A stretch of 64,000 bases of DNA from Conchocele bisecta (GCA_029237695.1 CM055275.1:6811131-6875130), one strand, 5' to 3'. Counted from the first letter of the stretch, positions 19,431-32,337 are shown. The notes: generated from the letters alone by a model not told the origin. Made by a program: numbers and translations.

Positions 19431-21610
19431 CCATGTTGGAGTCCGGTTGTCCGTCCGTGCGCCCGTCCGTCACTAAACTTAACATCAGAGAAATATGTTA
19501 TAACTTCTATTTCCTTCATCTAAAATGCTTAATATTTCGCACATGCATTCCTGCAAGGCTCTACTACCATGCTGTGCCAAATCCACGACTGTCGAACCCC
19601 CGCTGATCCCAAGGTCAATGTCAAATACTTAGTCTCTTTACAAAAGTAAACATCAGAGAAATATGTTATAACTTCCTTCATCTAAAATGCTTATTATTTC
19701 ACACATGCATTCCTGTAAGGCTCTACTACCATGTTGCACCAAATCCATGACTGTCTAACCCCCACTGATCACAAGGTCAAATACTTGGGTCTCTTTACAG
19801 AACTTATCATCAGAGAAATATGTTATAACTTCTATTTCCTTCATTGAAAATTCTTTCTATTTCACTCGTGCATTCCTCTGAGGTTGTACTATCATGCTGT
19901 GACAAATCCACGACCATCCAGCCCCACTGATCCCAAGGTCAAGGTCACATACTTACTCTCTTTACAGAACTTCACATCAGAGAAATATGTTATGACTTCT
20001 CTTCCGCTGATCTCGAGGTCAAGGTAACAAACTTAGTCTCTTTACAAAACTTAACATCAGAGAAATATGTTATAACTTCTATTTCCTTCATTGAAAATTC
20101 TTTCTATTTCACTCGTGCATTCCTCTGAGGTTGTACTATCATGCTGTGACAAATCCACGACCATCCAGCCCCACTGATCCCAAGGTCAAGGTCACATACT
20201 TACTCTCTTTACAAAACTTAACATCAGAGAAATATGTTATAACTTCTATTTCCTTCATTGAAAATTCTTTCTATTTCACTCGTGCATTCCTCTGAGGTTG
20301 TACTATCATGCTGTGACAAATCCACGACCATCCAGCCCCCTCTGATACCAAGGTCAAGGTCACATACTTACTCTCATTACAGAACTTAACATCAGAGAAA
20401 TATGTTATGACTTCTCTTCCGCTGATCTCGAGGTCAAGGTAACAAACTTAGTCTCTTTACAAAACTTATCATCAGAGAAATAGGTTATAACTTCTATTTC
20501 CTTCATTGAAAATTCTTTCTGTTTCACTCGTGCATTCCTCTAAGGTTGTACTATCATGCTGTGACAAATCCACGACCATCCAGCCCCACTGATCCCAAGG
20601 TCAAGGTCATACTTACTCTCATTACAGAACTTAACATCAGAGAAATATGTTATAACTTCTCTTCCGCTGATCTCGAGGTCAAGGTAACAAACTTAGTCTC
20701 TTTACAAAACTTATCATCAGAGAAATAGGTTATAACTTCTATTTCCTTCATTGAAAATTCTTTCTGTTTCACTCGTGCATTCCTCTAAGGTTGTACTATC
20801 ATGCTGTGACAAATCCACGACCATCCAGCCCCACTGATCCCAAGGTCAAGGTCACATACTTACTCTCTTTACAGAACTTCACATCAGAGAAATATGTTAT
20901 GACTTCTCTTCCGCTGATCTCGAGGTCAAGGTAACAAACTTAGTCTCTTTACAAAACTTATCATCAGAGAAATAGGTTATAACTTCTATTTCCTTCATTG
21001 AAAATTCTTTCTATTTCACTCGTGCATTCCTCTAAGGTTGTACTATCATGCTGTGACAAATCCACGACCATCCAGCCCCCACTGATCCCAAGGTCAAGGT
21101 CACATACTTACTCTCTTTACAGAACTTAACATCAGAGAAATATGTTATGACTTCTCTTCCGCTGATCTCGAGGTCAAGGTAACAAACTTAGTCTCTTTAC
21201 AAAACTTAACATCAGAGAAATAGGTTATAACTTCTATTTCCTTCATTGAAAATTCTTTCTATTTCACTCGTGCATTCCTCTGAGGTTGTACTATCATGCT
21301 GTGACAAATCCACGACCATCCAGCCCCCACTGATCCCAAGGTCAAGGTCACATACTTACTCTCATTACAGAACTTAACATCAGAGAAATATGTTATGACT
21401 TCTCTTCCGCTGATCTCGAGGTCAAGGTAACAAACTTAGTCTCTTTACAAAACTTATCATCAGAGAAATAGGTTATAACTTATATTTCCTTGCTCGGATC
21501 TGCTTAACATTTCACACACGCATTGTTCCAATAGATCTCTACCACCCTGTGACAAATTTACATTCGTGCCTCTAAGCCCAGAGTCAAGGTCACAAGCCCA
21601 CACACTTGGA
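19431..21610 (+). repeat. Satellite array, ~245-bp higher-order unit
   Basis: A head with (GTCC)-rich text (gttgtccgtccgtgcgcccg) is followed by monomers beginning 'acatcagagaaatatgttat'. From about 19805 to 21500 a long unit (~170 bp, with 'tcactcgtgcattcctctga' and 'cccaaggtcaaggtcacata') alternates with a short unit (~75 bp, with 'cttccgctgatctcgaggtc'), giving a ~245-bp period. Long units begin near 19810, 20057, 20222, 20469, 20712, 20959, 21205 and 21459; the step 20057-20222 lacks the short unit. A divergent final monomer ends about 21610. Confidence 0.9.
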
Positions 21611-22044
21611 AAATGTTTACATATTTAGGGGTACCTGGGCCCGCACGGGGTATTCCGTAAACCTCGCTTACTGACCAATCTAGTTTGAGCAGGGAAACAA
21701 ACCAAGCCTGGAGTCGGTGCTGTATGAAGGGAGTACGAGACCATTTCTGATGTTTCTTCCACAAATGGTACACGCCATGTGATTTTGTACTTAAGAACAT
21801 GTGCGATATGAAAATTGTTCAAAATATTTGCGATATTTTATGTACATAACGTCTCAATTTGACAAACTTTTCGAAGCAAATGCGGGCAAATGCGGATTGC
21901 TATGAAAATTACGTCGGCTTTCAGTGCTGTCACTGTGTCTTTGCGATTACGGGTAATATTTTATACACGAATGGCAAATATGGTGGAATTATATACAACA
22001 AATTTCTTCGTACGGTTCAATAAATTTATTACATGCATCTTGCA

Positions 22045-22720
22045 TTTTTAGCCAGGTTTTTTGAAAAAAAATCCAGGCTATTGGATTGGCGAAAGCCGGG
22101 CGGCGGGTGGGCGGCGGGCGGGCGGCGGGCGGCGTCCACAATCAATGTTAAGTTTTCATGTTTGAGTCCATTTCTTTGTTACTGTACCACCTAGGACCAC
22201 CAAACTTTCACAGCTTCATAATCAAGGGGTGCCCACCACATATCACTATCCAACATGTTACTTTTTTTTTAACTTGACCCATTTTTTCCGCGTAGTCGAC
22301 TTAGCCATTTTCAATGTTAAGTTTTCGCGTTTACAATGTTAAGTTTTCGTGTTTAAGTCCATTTCTTTGGTACTGTACCACCTAGGACCACCAAACTTTC
22401 ACAGTTCTTCATAATCAAGGGGTACCCACCACATATCACTATCCAACATGTTACTTTTATTTTTTAGCTTCACCCATTTTTTCCGCGCAGTCGACTTAGC
22501 CATTTTCAATGTTAAGTTTTGCGTTTATTTCAATGTTAAGTTTTCGTGTTTAAGTCCATTTTTTTGGTACTGTACCACCTAGGACCACCAAACTTCCACA
22601 GCTTCATAACCAAGGGGTGCCTACCACATACAACTATCCAACATGTGACCATTTTTTACCTTCACCTATTATTTCTATATACGTAATTGACTTAGCCATT
22701 TTCAACGTTAACTTTTTAAC
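22045..22720 (+). repeat. Satellite-type array with AAGCCAGG head, ~180-bp units
   Basis: Begins with a palindromic head (tttagccaggttttttgaaa / atccaggct) and a GGGCGGC-rich patch at 22098-22135. Three units follow, containing 'tcaatgttaagttttc', 'ccacctaggaccaccaaact' and 'atccaacatgttac'. Same head-plus-array plan as the other arrays. Confidence 0.8.
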
Positions 22721-24075
22721 GTACGTCTGGTTAAAGTTTTTTGGTTTTAAAACTTTTTCGTTATACTATATATCTCTGCAACTGCTTCGCCCATTACCTT
22801 GAAACTTCACATGTGTGTTTATCATCATCCATTTTCATTTTCTATTCTAACCCCCAACCGTGCGGCCCCTGTTCCCAATGTCAAGGTCAAATTACTTTGA
22901 ATTTTTTTTGAATTGTTAAAGTTTTTTCGTGTACTATATCTCTGCAACTGCTTCACCCAATACCTTGATACTTCACATGGGTGTTTATCATCATTGTCGC
23001 ACCTGCTTGCGGAAAGCGCGATCCTGTGCCCAATGTCAAGGTCAAATTACTTTGAATTTTTTTGTTAAAGTTTTTTCGTGTTCTATATCTCTGCAACTGC
23101 TTCACCCAATACCTTGATACTTCACATGGATGTTTATCATCATTGTCGCACCTGCTTGCGGAAAGCGCAATCCTGTGCCCAATGTCAAGGTCAAATTACT
23201 TTGAATTTTTTTGTTAAAGTTTTTTCGTGTTCTATATCTCTGCAACTGCTTCACCCAATACCTTGATACTTCACATGGATGTTTATCATCATTGTCGCAC
23301 CTGCTTGCGCAAAGCGCGATCCTGTGCCCAATGTCAAGGTCAAATTACTTTGAATTTTTTTGTTAATGTTTTTTCGTGTACTATATCTCTGCAACTGCTT
23401 CACCCAATACCTTGATACTTCACATGGGTGTTTATCATAATTGTCCCACCTGCTTGCGGAAAGCGCGATCCTGTGCCCAATGTCAAGGTCAAATTACTTT
23501 GAATTTTTTTGTTAAAGTTTTTTAAAATTTTTTTCGTGTACTATATCTCTGCAACTGCTTCACCCAATACCTTGATACTTCACATGGGTGTTTATCATCA
23601 TTGTTGCACCTGCTTGCGGAAAGTGCGATCCTGTGCCCAATGTCAAGGTCAAATTACTTTTAATTATTTTGTTAAAGTTTTTTCGTGTACTATATCTCTG
23701 CAACTGCTTCACCCAATACCTTGATACTTCACATGGGTGTTTATCATCATTGTCGCACCTGCTTGCGGAAAGCGCGATCCTGTGCCCTATGTCAAGTTCA
23801 AATTACTTTGAATTTTTTTGTTAAAGTTTTTTTTTGTGTACTATATCTCTGCAGCTGCTTCACCCAATACCTTGATACTTCACATGGGTGTTTATCATCA
23901 TTGTCACACCTGCTTGCGGAAAGCGCGATATCGTCGGCATTTTGGCATACGTCCGTCCGTTCGTCCGTGTGTCCGGTTAAAGTTTTTTGGTTAAAGTTTT
24001 TCCATCTACTATATCTATTTTTTTAGTGTCCATGCCTCGCCCCAAGGCGTGACATGCAGGCCACGGCCATCTAGT
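22721..24075 (+). repeat. Tandem array, 149-bp CTGCAACTGCTTC units
   Basis: About seven units at 149-bp spacing (22921, 23070, 23219, 23368, ~23533, ~23681, ~23832), each 'gtactatatctctgcaactg', 'tgtttatcatcattgtcgca', 'cctgcttgcggaaagcgcga' and 'caatgtcaaggtcaaattac'. The last one runs into a (GTCC)-rich head-like segment (23945-23975) and the tail 'catgcaggccacggccatct', shared with other elements' 3' ends. The 62-codon open frames in each unit are repeat-borne. Confidence 0.9.
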
Positions 24076-24275
24076 CTACAAAAAGTGGGTATAATTATGT
24101 TATCCAAGTGTCTATGCTTGGAAAAAACCTGGCCTTCGTGGCTTTGCCTCGTTTCTTGTTAATATTATTTAATAGCTGTAATTTACAGAAAATATCACAG
24201 TTTCTGTAAATTTATATCATGACAAATTGCACATGTTCTTGGGTAACAAATCACACGGCGGGTCTCATATCTGGC

Positions 24276-24501
24276 TGTGCCTGGTGAAATGGGGCTTATG
24301 GGATTTGTGACCAATGTAGCTCCTGATAAAATAGCACACTCATGTAGCCTGATAATGATCTGTATTGCTTTTAGAAACATGACGGGTGTTTCATTGATGG
24401 AATGGTGAACAGTGCAGATCCTGATCAAACTGTGCAGATGCACACAGGTGATCTGGATCTACACCGGTCACAAAACCATAAACCCCATTTCTCCAGTCAC
24501 C
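24276..24501. mobile_element. MITE with AAATGGGGCTTATGG termini
   Basis: Left arm 'ggtgaaatggggcttatggg' and right arm 'ccataaaccccatttctcca' are inverted. The interior holds a GATC module (gtgcagatcctgatcaaact ... gtgatctggatctacaccgg). Solo ends of the family occur near 6375, 19117, 28607 and 42085. Confidence 0.65.
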
Positions 24502-24794
24502 GGTACATATAACAAGTGTAAAATATGCTTTAAACATACAATTAGGTAATGAAGCAGATTAAATACAAGATAAAACAATTTATTTGCATTACACGGGAAT
24601 GTACTCTATTCACAGTGATTACCACATGTGGTCATGTGACCAGGTGTGGTAAGGGTACCTGGCACCATATCAGGATACATGTATTTTGGTTTCAGTACTG
24701 AAACGGTTTTCTAAATCCAATGCCGAATTTAAGGATTATCCCCACACCTGTGTGTTTCCTTTGGGTATATGACCTTGTTCAATGGACATAAAAC

Positions 24795-24900
24795 ATCTGT
24801 TCGTCCGTCCGTCCGTCCGTCCATTCATTCATTCATTCATTCATTCATTCATTCATTCATTCGATCAATCAATCAAACAACAAATCAATCAATCAATATT
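24795..24900. repeat. Simple repeats (CCGT)n, (CATT)n, (CAAT)n
   Basis: Consecutive tetranucleotide runs: gtccgtccgtcc, then about eleven cattcatt units, then aatcaatcaat. The 117-codon open frame over it (His/Ser/Ile repeats) is not a gene. Confidence 0.9.
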
Positions 24901-25030
24901 GTGCTAACACATGCATTGCCGATGGCCTTGGGGTTCAAACGGTTCCCTCGTGCCATGGCAAACGATTACCCACGGCTGGACATGGTCAAACTTTATATTG
25001 TGCTAACACATGCATTGCTTTTGTTTTCAG

Positions 25031-25131
25031 AACATTCACAGTCTGGAAGCCATAAGAAAAGGGTGACTGGCCACCAAAAACTTCTCAAAAAGACGATGAA
25101 AATATTAGAAGGCGTTAGCTGATCCAAGAAG
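25031..25131 (+). other. Splice-flanked pseudo-exon, no coding match
   Basis: A strong acceptor (ttgcttttgttttcag) and strong donor (AAG/GTAAGT) bracket ~101 bp. One frame is open for 27 codons up to TGA near 25113; the frame that would continue from PRPF3 exon g hits a stop early. No similarity to Prp3 recognised. It could be a cryptic or non-coding exon. Confidence 0.3.
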
Positions 25132-27140
25132 GTAAGTTTAACTCAGTGAATTCCCTCAGAAAAAAATGGACCTATTGTTTAGTCGACCAGTGTAGCTGAA
25201 GGTCAGCCATCACAATGTGATCAGGGCCTATACTGTTCAATATTGAGTTGAGGAAAACATTTCTGATGTATATTAACAAAACAGTGGTCTATCGAGTATG
25301 CAACCAGTGTAGTCCCAGATCAGCATGCACATCCGCTCAGTCTGATCATGGCCTACACTTCAATATTGAATGAGGAAAAGATATCTTGTTGACTTTGATG
25401 ACAAAGTAGTGGTCTGTGCAGTATGAAGTACGCAACCAGTGTAATCCCATATCCGCCTGTGTAGATATACAGTTCCTATATTTTCCTTCTATGTGCTCAG
25501 AAGTATATGTCACGACCACCAACTAGTTGAGACAGTTAAAATGAGTGGTCACAACATATACATTGAGAAATAACTAAAATAATATTAAAATATTTAAAAA
25601 ACATACCCGTAAAGGTCTATTTGAATGTGATGGGTTAAAAGTCAACCAATATATATCCTTGGAATATGTATTCGAAAATCTGATGTGTTTAATAGCCAAA
25701 AGTTCGTCGGCAGCAAAACGTGGAACAGACAGTAAACATTGGGACACAATTCAGTGACAGTGTCTGCATCTAGGAAACGCCGGATATTCATGTAAAATGG
25801 TTTGGCAAGTAACAATGTTTCTGTCAGATTCCCAACACTAACAAATAATGTCTATTGTAACAAGTTTGCCATGTCCTTAGCTGTTGACAGGCTGTGGAAC
25901 ACCATTAAATTGAATGTAAAAGATCAATCTGGCTTACACACAGAGTCCAACTGTATATGGCCGTATTGTTTAATTGATGTAGACCCATAAGCAAGCCATC
26001 AGTTCCTACACAAATACGGATGACTCTTATACAGGAATTGCAGCATAACCCATTCAAACTGGACACCCTGGGGATCTCCCGGGGTGTCCGGTTTGGTGGG
26101 GATACACTGTAGTACTCTTTCGAACATATTTAAATTATTCTGGCCCCATCACAAGAGCTGAAATATTTGATTTGAACCTGTTCACCCGGCCTAAGATGAC
26201 CTTAGCTGTTGACAGTCCGTTAAACACCATGCAATAAACAAGTAATAAATTGTTCTGGATTGGAAAAGAAAAGCAAGCAATAGATATTGTCATAAACTTT
26301 ATTTATTTTACCAACACAATATAAAATAAAACTTAAATATCTATCCAACAATGTTTTCTGAACCCTCTAAAGTGAGTTAGATTTTGTAAAACACATAAAT
26401 GAAATAACAGCCACCTAAAACTGAAATGTCCGGGTAATCATGGTCTGCAGTGTTTGCCAGTAATTTCAGGTATTTAATAAATCCCCGTATCTGATTAATA
26501 GAATAGTGCAGAAATGAGCATTCAACTATCAATGTCAGATATTTTAGGGGTGAACATGTTAAATGTGAGCTCACCCATGCACGACTTGCCGAGCTATCGT
26601 AGCAAATGTTGTTGCCACTGTTGTCATGGCAAGTCGCACATTCTCAGTGGAAACTAACTTCCACTGTTCACGAATGCATGTGATAAATTATCACATATTT
26701 CCTCATTAACCCCATCAACACATAGATCGCTTTCCCAATGTTTGCAAACAGTGTAGATCCAGATGATAATGCTCATGACGTGCCGTCTCATCAGGATCTG
26801 CACTGTTTGTGGATATTTTCCGATATTTAACAAAAACTCACAGTTTCCGATTCATACAATAGAATGGTTCAAAAGTCTATACGGAACAGTCCATACCAGT
26901 TACTTAGGGGTGAAAGGGTTAAATGCAAGTTTGATTACATTTTCAGATAAACTGAGCCAGTGTGATTATAGCTGACACAACAGGGGAAACATTGCTGGGG
27001 AGTGAAGTGAGGAGGAAGAGTTTGGAAACTCGGCATCGATTGGAGGCAGTTATTATTTACCGTGTGTACACATTGTGAGACTTGATACATGGAAACTCAG
27101 TGAAAACATAATTTCATGGTGTTTCCTTGCAGATGAGATT
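25132..27140. other. Repeat-derived intergenic sequence
   Basis: No gene seen. It holds GATC modules at about 25310-25360 and 26750-26815, a solo pogo-type terminal pair at about 26055-26110 (aactggacaccctgggga / cccggggtgtccggttt), and a retroposon tail at 26168-26232 (gaccttagctgttgacagtc). Confidence 0.5.
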
Positions 27141-27144
27141 TTAA

Positions 27145-27550
27145 AAGCGGGATACATCTCAGAGCTAGTGGGTGGCAGGTTGGAGCATGCGATGGGTAAT
27201 TTAACAATCGGGATTCATCCTTACCGGAATCCCGAACGGCGACCTGGTTTGGCCCTCAGGTACATCTTTGGCATTCTTGTATGTGAGGGTTAAATCTGGT
27301 TGTAGCCTTTGTATGAGTAATATGATTATTCCTAATCCTATTACTTTTAGGGAAGGGGCCAAGTGACTTTGGTGTGGTATGGACCTGTCACCAGGTCGGG
27401 TTATTCTAATTTCAGGGCTGAATATATTATTTCTCGATGTAAATATTCTGTTCTGATTTTGGGATTTTTCCCCCCAATGCAGCAGGTTAAATATGGGATC
27501 GACCCTGTTGGCCCAGCCTTACATGACCTTAGCTGTTGATAAACAAACCA
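27145..27550 (+). mobile_element. Dispersed retroposon copy
   Basis: From 'gcgggatacatctcagagct' and 'catgcgatgggtaatttaac', through 'gcgacctggtttggccctca' and 'ggtgtggtatggacctgtca', to 'gaccttagctgttgataaac'. Same order of blocks as 43580-43990. Confidence 0.6.
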
Positions 27551-29254
27551 TCTCGGAGCTTAGCTGTTGTTGGGATGTTAAAACTTAAACCCGTTCACTT
27601 TCAGTTTTACTTTGAAGCGACAATGCAACTTCAACATTGAAGCTTATATCGTTGGAATAATTGAACTCCAATCTGGATGAGTGGAAAATGTAAAATTTGT
27701 TGAGGACTGAAACGCAGTAACAAACTACCAAATAACAGTATTTACAAACAAAATATGTGTGATCAAAGATGACTAACTCTACCAGTCTACAGTGACAGAG
27801 AATACGCGAGCCCAGATCTAGTCCGAATTACCTCCCTTATCACATCACAGCTTATCTCTGACATTGATTAAAAATCTGCAATATTTTCTGTAAATGACGT
27901 CTAAAGTTGGCATCCATGTAGTTTGGTTAGATCCTCCGAGCAGTTGTATAAATGCTATTGCTGTTCTTTGTAATAACTTTTAAATGGATAAAAAAGGAAC
28001 TTGTTTTATGAATCTATCAATCAATTATCAATTTTTAGCTCGCCTGCATGAAGTGCAGAAGAGCTTAGGGCTCTTCAAGAAAAATTTCCCATTGGGGGGG
28101 GGGGGGGACTGGTTTTTTTTTTTTTAGGGGTACCACCACCGGAATTTACATGAAATTATTACCCCCCACCACCAGAATTTATTTCTTGCATAACCCCCCA
28201 CCACCGGAAATTGCATAAAACACCCCCCACAAACGAAAAAATTTACTCCGAAACCTAGCTCGATAGCTTGGAAATGATCTAAGAAAATGAAAGTTAAATT
28301 TTAAAAATCGGTCCAGTATTTCTGAAATTCTAACAAAATTCCACATGGGGAAATTGTTTTTTCACAATAAAATCAATATTTGACCAAATTCCATGAAATA
28401 AAAAGAAGGCTCATTCTTAATTTTTCCTTTAATTTAATATTATCCAAAAAAAATAATTTTTTGAATTGTTTATATAGCCGTAAAGTTTGGACAGGTTTCG
28501 TGAAACAGACTTTTAGTAGGATACACTAAGCGTAGTAAAAATATGCATCAAATGTGCCGAATAATAAGCAAGATGATCTGGATATACACAAGCCGCAAAT
28601 GTCATAAGCCCCATTTCTCCATCCTTGAAGCCACATTTATCCACATTGGGTGTTTGGTTTGGTTTTCGAAGTGACGTCACACTTCTGCCATGCTGTAAAA
28701 TAATTAATGAGGACCGATTATCTCAATCCCATAAGCGCTTGATGTAAGATTTTAGATGCTAAATCAAGCGTCGCGCACATTCAGATCGCACTCGGTAACA
28801 TTCGGTAATGGTCGTTGCTAGGTTGCCGACTGACTGTGTTACTATTTTTGGAAAGTATTGACAAGTATTCACGCATCAAGACCATATGACATGTGCGACC
28901 AGCATAGCCCCTGAGTCGTCTGCGCATACACTGATATGGGGCTACGCTGGACTGTCGTGTATTCAGGTAGTAGTAGTACCGTACATGTAATACCATCGAC
29001 TTGGTACTTGCCATAAATATTAAAATCCACTGAAGTCCATCAGACAGAAAGGCGCCATTTTTTTATGATACAACAAAATTGTTACGAATGAGTGACGTCA
29101 ACACGTAGTAAATAAGACACGCCCATAAACATTCATACGCACATAGTTTCTTCAATAAAACACAAATATTATTAAAAATAAGGAAATTAAGTAGTAGAAA
29201 TGTAATAAATAGGATAATTAATCGTTCAGGATTGAATAGCGTGAAATAATACAC
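27551..29254. other. Intergenic; half-MITE and poly-G/poly-T
   Basis: 28037-28075 is a palindromic element head (agctcgcctgcatgaagtgc, then agaagagctt). 28087-28098 is a G run followed by a T run. 28255-28510 is one arm of the 4390-4895 MITE. 28565-28620 is a GATC module with an 'ataagccccatttctcca' end. No gene. Confidence 0.5.
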
Positions 29255-29257
29255 TCA

Positions 29258-29335
29258 TGTTCGTCGGTTCCTCGTAAACAACGCGTTCGCTACGCGAACT
29301 TGTTGGTTTACGCGGAGACCAACGAACACTCGTGT
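29258..29335. repeat. Palindrome with CGCG-rich centre
   Basis: Arms GTTCGTcGGTTCCTCG..AACAAcGCGTTCGC and the complementary GCGAACTTGTTGG..CCAACGAAC around the triplet TAC near 29293. Direct reading only. Confidence 0.75.
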
Positions 29336-29734
29336 GCGAGATGTCTTGGGGTCGAGATGTCTGACAACCAATCGAACTAGGCCGAACGCGCTGGATTGCA
29401 AGAACGACAACTCTTAATAACTAGCTTAACGTTGACCAGTGAACATTCAATGTCGGTGTTTTTTTACGGAGACTTCTAAATTGATACACCGACACCCACT
29501 TTAATACTTATGGAAAATAACCACCCACCACCAACCATCATAGGGGAAACTTAACCCCCTCCACCAGAAATGATAAAAAAATAAATGACCCCACCCCCCT
29601 ACAATATAGATATTTTAAATGACGTAGACCCCACCCAGTAGAAAAATATAAAATTAATTAATACGACCACCACCATGCGTTTTAAAAAGCCGCCCCCCCC
29701 CCCCTCCCCCTCCCTTCCGGGGAAAAAAATGGAA

Positions 29735-31134
29735 AAGCCCTTAGGCATACCCCCAGCATCATCGGCGTCGGCGTCCACAACATTAACGTTGGGTAAATAT
29801 CTTACAACTTCTGTTTCCTTTCATGGAACACCTTGTTATTTCATACATGCGGGCTGTTCATTATCTATAAATTCCTATAAATTTGGCAATCCCTATATTT
29901 TCCCTATATTTTCCCAAAAGTCCTATTTTTTTGTAAAATGCTCAAAATCAAGTCTGATATTCAACTTACTGGTTTATTCAAGCTGTACCTTTTTGTCAGG
30001 CAGTGGCTCAACCTGTTTTAGAAAATAAAAATTAATCAAGTTAATAATTGTAAACCATTTAAAAAACAGAGGAGAGGATACGGAATGGCTATAAGGGGAG
30101 GAGGAGGCCATTAATATAGATTTTTAACTCGAAAAAAATCCTTTACGTACACACATGCATGCCGTAAAATTGGAAAATATTGAGTTTTGTCCCTATAAAT
30201 CCCTATTTTTTGGGCAAAAATTCCTATATTTATCCCTATATTTTTGGTAAAAATTCCTATATTCCTATATATTTAGAACCGAAAGTGAATGGACAGCCTG
30301 TACATGCATTCCTCAGATGACCCTCTATCATGCTGTAGCAAATCCATGACCCACCACCAAGCCCTTACCCCAATGTCAAGGTCACAAACGTGGCACATTC
30401 ATAAACTTAACATTGGGTAAATGTCTTATAACTTCTGTTTCCTTCCATGGAACACCTTGTTATTTCATACATGCATTCCTCAGATGACCCTCTATCATGC
30501 TGTAGCAAATCCATGACCAACCACCAAGCCCTTACCCCAAGGTCAAGGTCACAATCTTGGCACATTCATGAACTTAACTTTGGGTAAATGTCTTATAACT
30601 TCAGTTTCCTTTCATGGAACACCTTGTTATTTCATACATGCATTTCTCAGATGACCCTCTATCATGCTGTAGCAAATCTATGACCCACCACCCAGCCCTT
30701 ACCACAAGGTCAAGGCCACAAACTTGGCACATTCATAAACTTAACGTTGGGGTAACTGTCTTATAACTTCTGTTTCCTTTCATGGAACGCCTTGATATTT
30801 CATACATGCATTTATCTCATGATACTCTATCGTACTATAGCAAATTCATGACCCAGCGGCCATCCCTTACCCCAAGGTCAAGGTCACAAACTTAGCACAT
30901 TCATAAACATAACGTTGGGGTAAATGTCTTATAACTTCTGTTTCCTTTCATGGAACGCCTTGTTATTTCATACATGCATTCCTCAGATGACCCTCTATTA
31001 TGCTGTAGCAAATCCATGACCCACCACCCAGCCCTTACCCCAAGGTCCAGGTCACAAACTTAGCACATTCATAAACTTAACGTTGGGGTAAATGTCTTAT
31101 AACATCTGTTTTCTGTCATGGAACACCTTGATAT
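29735..31134 (+). repeat. Satellite array, ~167-bp AACTTAACGTTGGGGTAAATG units (left block)
   Basis: Units begin near 29780, 30404, 30571, 30741, 30908 and 31075 and contain 'cttataacttctgtttcctt', 'atttcatacatgcattcctc', 'gctgtagcaaatccatgacc' and 'ccccaaggtcaaggtcacaa'. The first unit is interrupted at about 29860-30300 by unrelated AT-rich sequence. The array is cut at 31134 by the LTR element and the same family resumes at about 39425. Confidence 0.9.
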
Positions 31135-31467
31135 TGATATGCCCCGGCATACAGTGGGTACAAGTGACTTGCCTTAAATATTTAGTTAGATATCGAATGA
31201 ACTTTCATTCTCACCACGCCACTTGCAGAATTTTAAAGCTATTTATTATCGCTGCTTTGACAGGATGTGAAATGAAAACATACATAACATGATCTGGAAT
31301 TGTACCCACAGACCAAGCACGCATATTTAGAATGACATCTGTCGGTTCTCATCCAGCTCCGGTTCCGAGTGTTCTCTTTAATTCACGCACCTGTCCTCCA
31401 AACTCAGAATCCAATAATGTTGCAAGTTTACCTACTATGTTGGTGTGTGAATGAAATTTCATGAAGC
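31135..31467 (+). repeat. 5' LTR
   Basis: Begins TGATATGCCCCGGCATACAG and ends ATGAAATTTCATGAAGC. Differs from the 3' LTR by about four substitutions and one 2-bp indel in the bases compared by eye. The end is not the canonical CA. The ATG at 31451 that opens the longest gag frame lies inside the LTR. Confidence 0.9.
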
Positions 31468-31576
31468 TGTGTATCACGTAGTGAATCTGGTACAGATCAG
31501 GAACAGCTATAGGGGGGAGAGAAGAAACAGGACTAGCGCACATGTCCGCCGAACACGTGGTCCGCAAGAAGAGAAC

Positions 31577-31957
31577 ATGGCATCGTATTATGACGACAGC
31601 ATTGCTCCGGAACATGCATATGTTGTGAATGATAGACCCATTTCCAGTACGGTGGAGGGCCACCGCAAGGAGCGATTTTGGAAGCCCCATGGAAAGGAGT
31701 CGGATCCAAACGGAAAGCTGATGGAAATGGTGTTAGCCAGATTGGAGAAACTAGAGGGTAGCAGAGGGACACGAAACAAAACAGAGGTTGAGTGTTATAA
31801 CTGTCACAAGCTAGGACACTATTCCAGAGAATGTCCGGACAGGCGTCAAGGCAGTCAACGCAGAAACGAAATGGACAAATCGGATGCGCGGCAACAGGAA
31901 GCTGTACACCATTTAAACTGTCAGGAACCAGCTCTTGTGGCCAAAGGGGGGTCCAAT
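31577..31957 (+). pseudogene. gag C-terminal remnant (zinc knuckle)
   Basis: Frame open from the LTR to TAG 31958-31960; the first ATG outside the LTR is at 31577. It ends in a CCHC knuckle (CYNCHKLGHYSREC, 31793-31834) followed by an Arg/Gln-rich tail. A family gag is usually 300-450 residues, so most of matrix/capsid is missing. Overlaps the protease frame by about 130 bases, as is usual for frameshift expression. Confidence 0.75.
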
Positions 31958-32337
31958 TAGGGGAAAACAGTGGAGGCCATCAAGATGAGAAACATCTGAA
32001 CGTATGCAGTGCCGTACCAGTATCCGGGGGTAGAGCTGCCACTGGGGTTTGGAACCTGAGCGACGGCCTCTACATTGAAGGCATGGTAGGACAGCAACCC
32101 GTGATCTTCACCACAGACACGGGTGCATCCAGAACAATAATTTCATCAAAAGTATTTGATAGCATGGCTGAAGGTGATAGGCCAGAGTTAAAGAGGTCAG
32201 CTTGTTTGAGAGGTGCGGGTGGTTCCCCGATTAGAGAGAGGGGGAAGGCGTTGTTCAAGCTGACGCTCGGGCCAGTAGAGATCGTCAGGGAGGCAATAGT
32301 TGCCGATATAGAGGACGATGCTCTATTTGGCTACTAA
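31831..32337 (+). pseudogene. Retroviral-type aspartic protease region
   Basis: The catalytic motif TTDTGASRTII lies at 32110-32142, with a hydrophobic second half (AIVADIEDDALFG). The frame stops at TAA 32335; similarity continues in a different frame (AADILLSRN) directly afterwards, so a frame change lies at the junction. Confidence 0.75.

Noticed and set aside
22929..24026. Repeated 62-113-codon frames (ISATASPNTLILHMGVYHHC...)
   Set aside because: Each is one 149-bp repeat unit read through; the frames start and stop with the unit, and related units at 8745-9345 do not keep the frame.
19431..24060. Regular direct repeats considered as a CRISPR array
   Set aside because: Units are 149-245 bp of continuous similar sequence without short repeat/unique spacer alternation, there are no cas genes, and the genome is clearly eukaryotic.
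25031..25131. Next PRPF3 exon
   Set aside because: Splice sites are good, but in the phase required by exon g the frame stops early, and no conserved Prp3 block is seen in any frame.
29675..30028. 117-codon Pro/Ser-rich frame
   Set aside because: It runs from a poly-C tract into a satellite unit and AT-rich sequence; composition alone explains it.
31092..31292. 66-codon frame and its partner at 37682-37939
   Set aside because: Both are the LTR sequence, which is non-coding.
31468..31500. Primer-binding site after the 5' LTR
   Set aside because: Only a vague 'tggtacagatcagg' is present some 20 bases in; no convincing complement to a tRNA 3' end directly after the LTR, and the 5' interior seems deleted.
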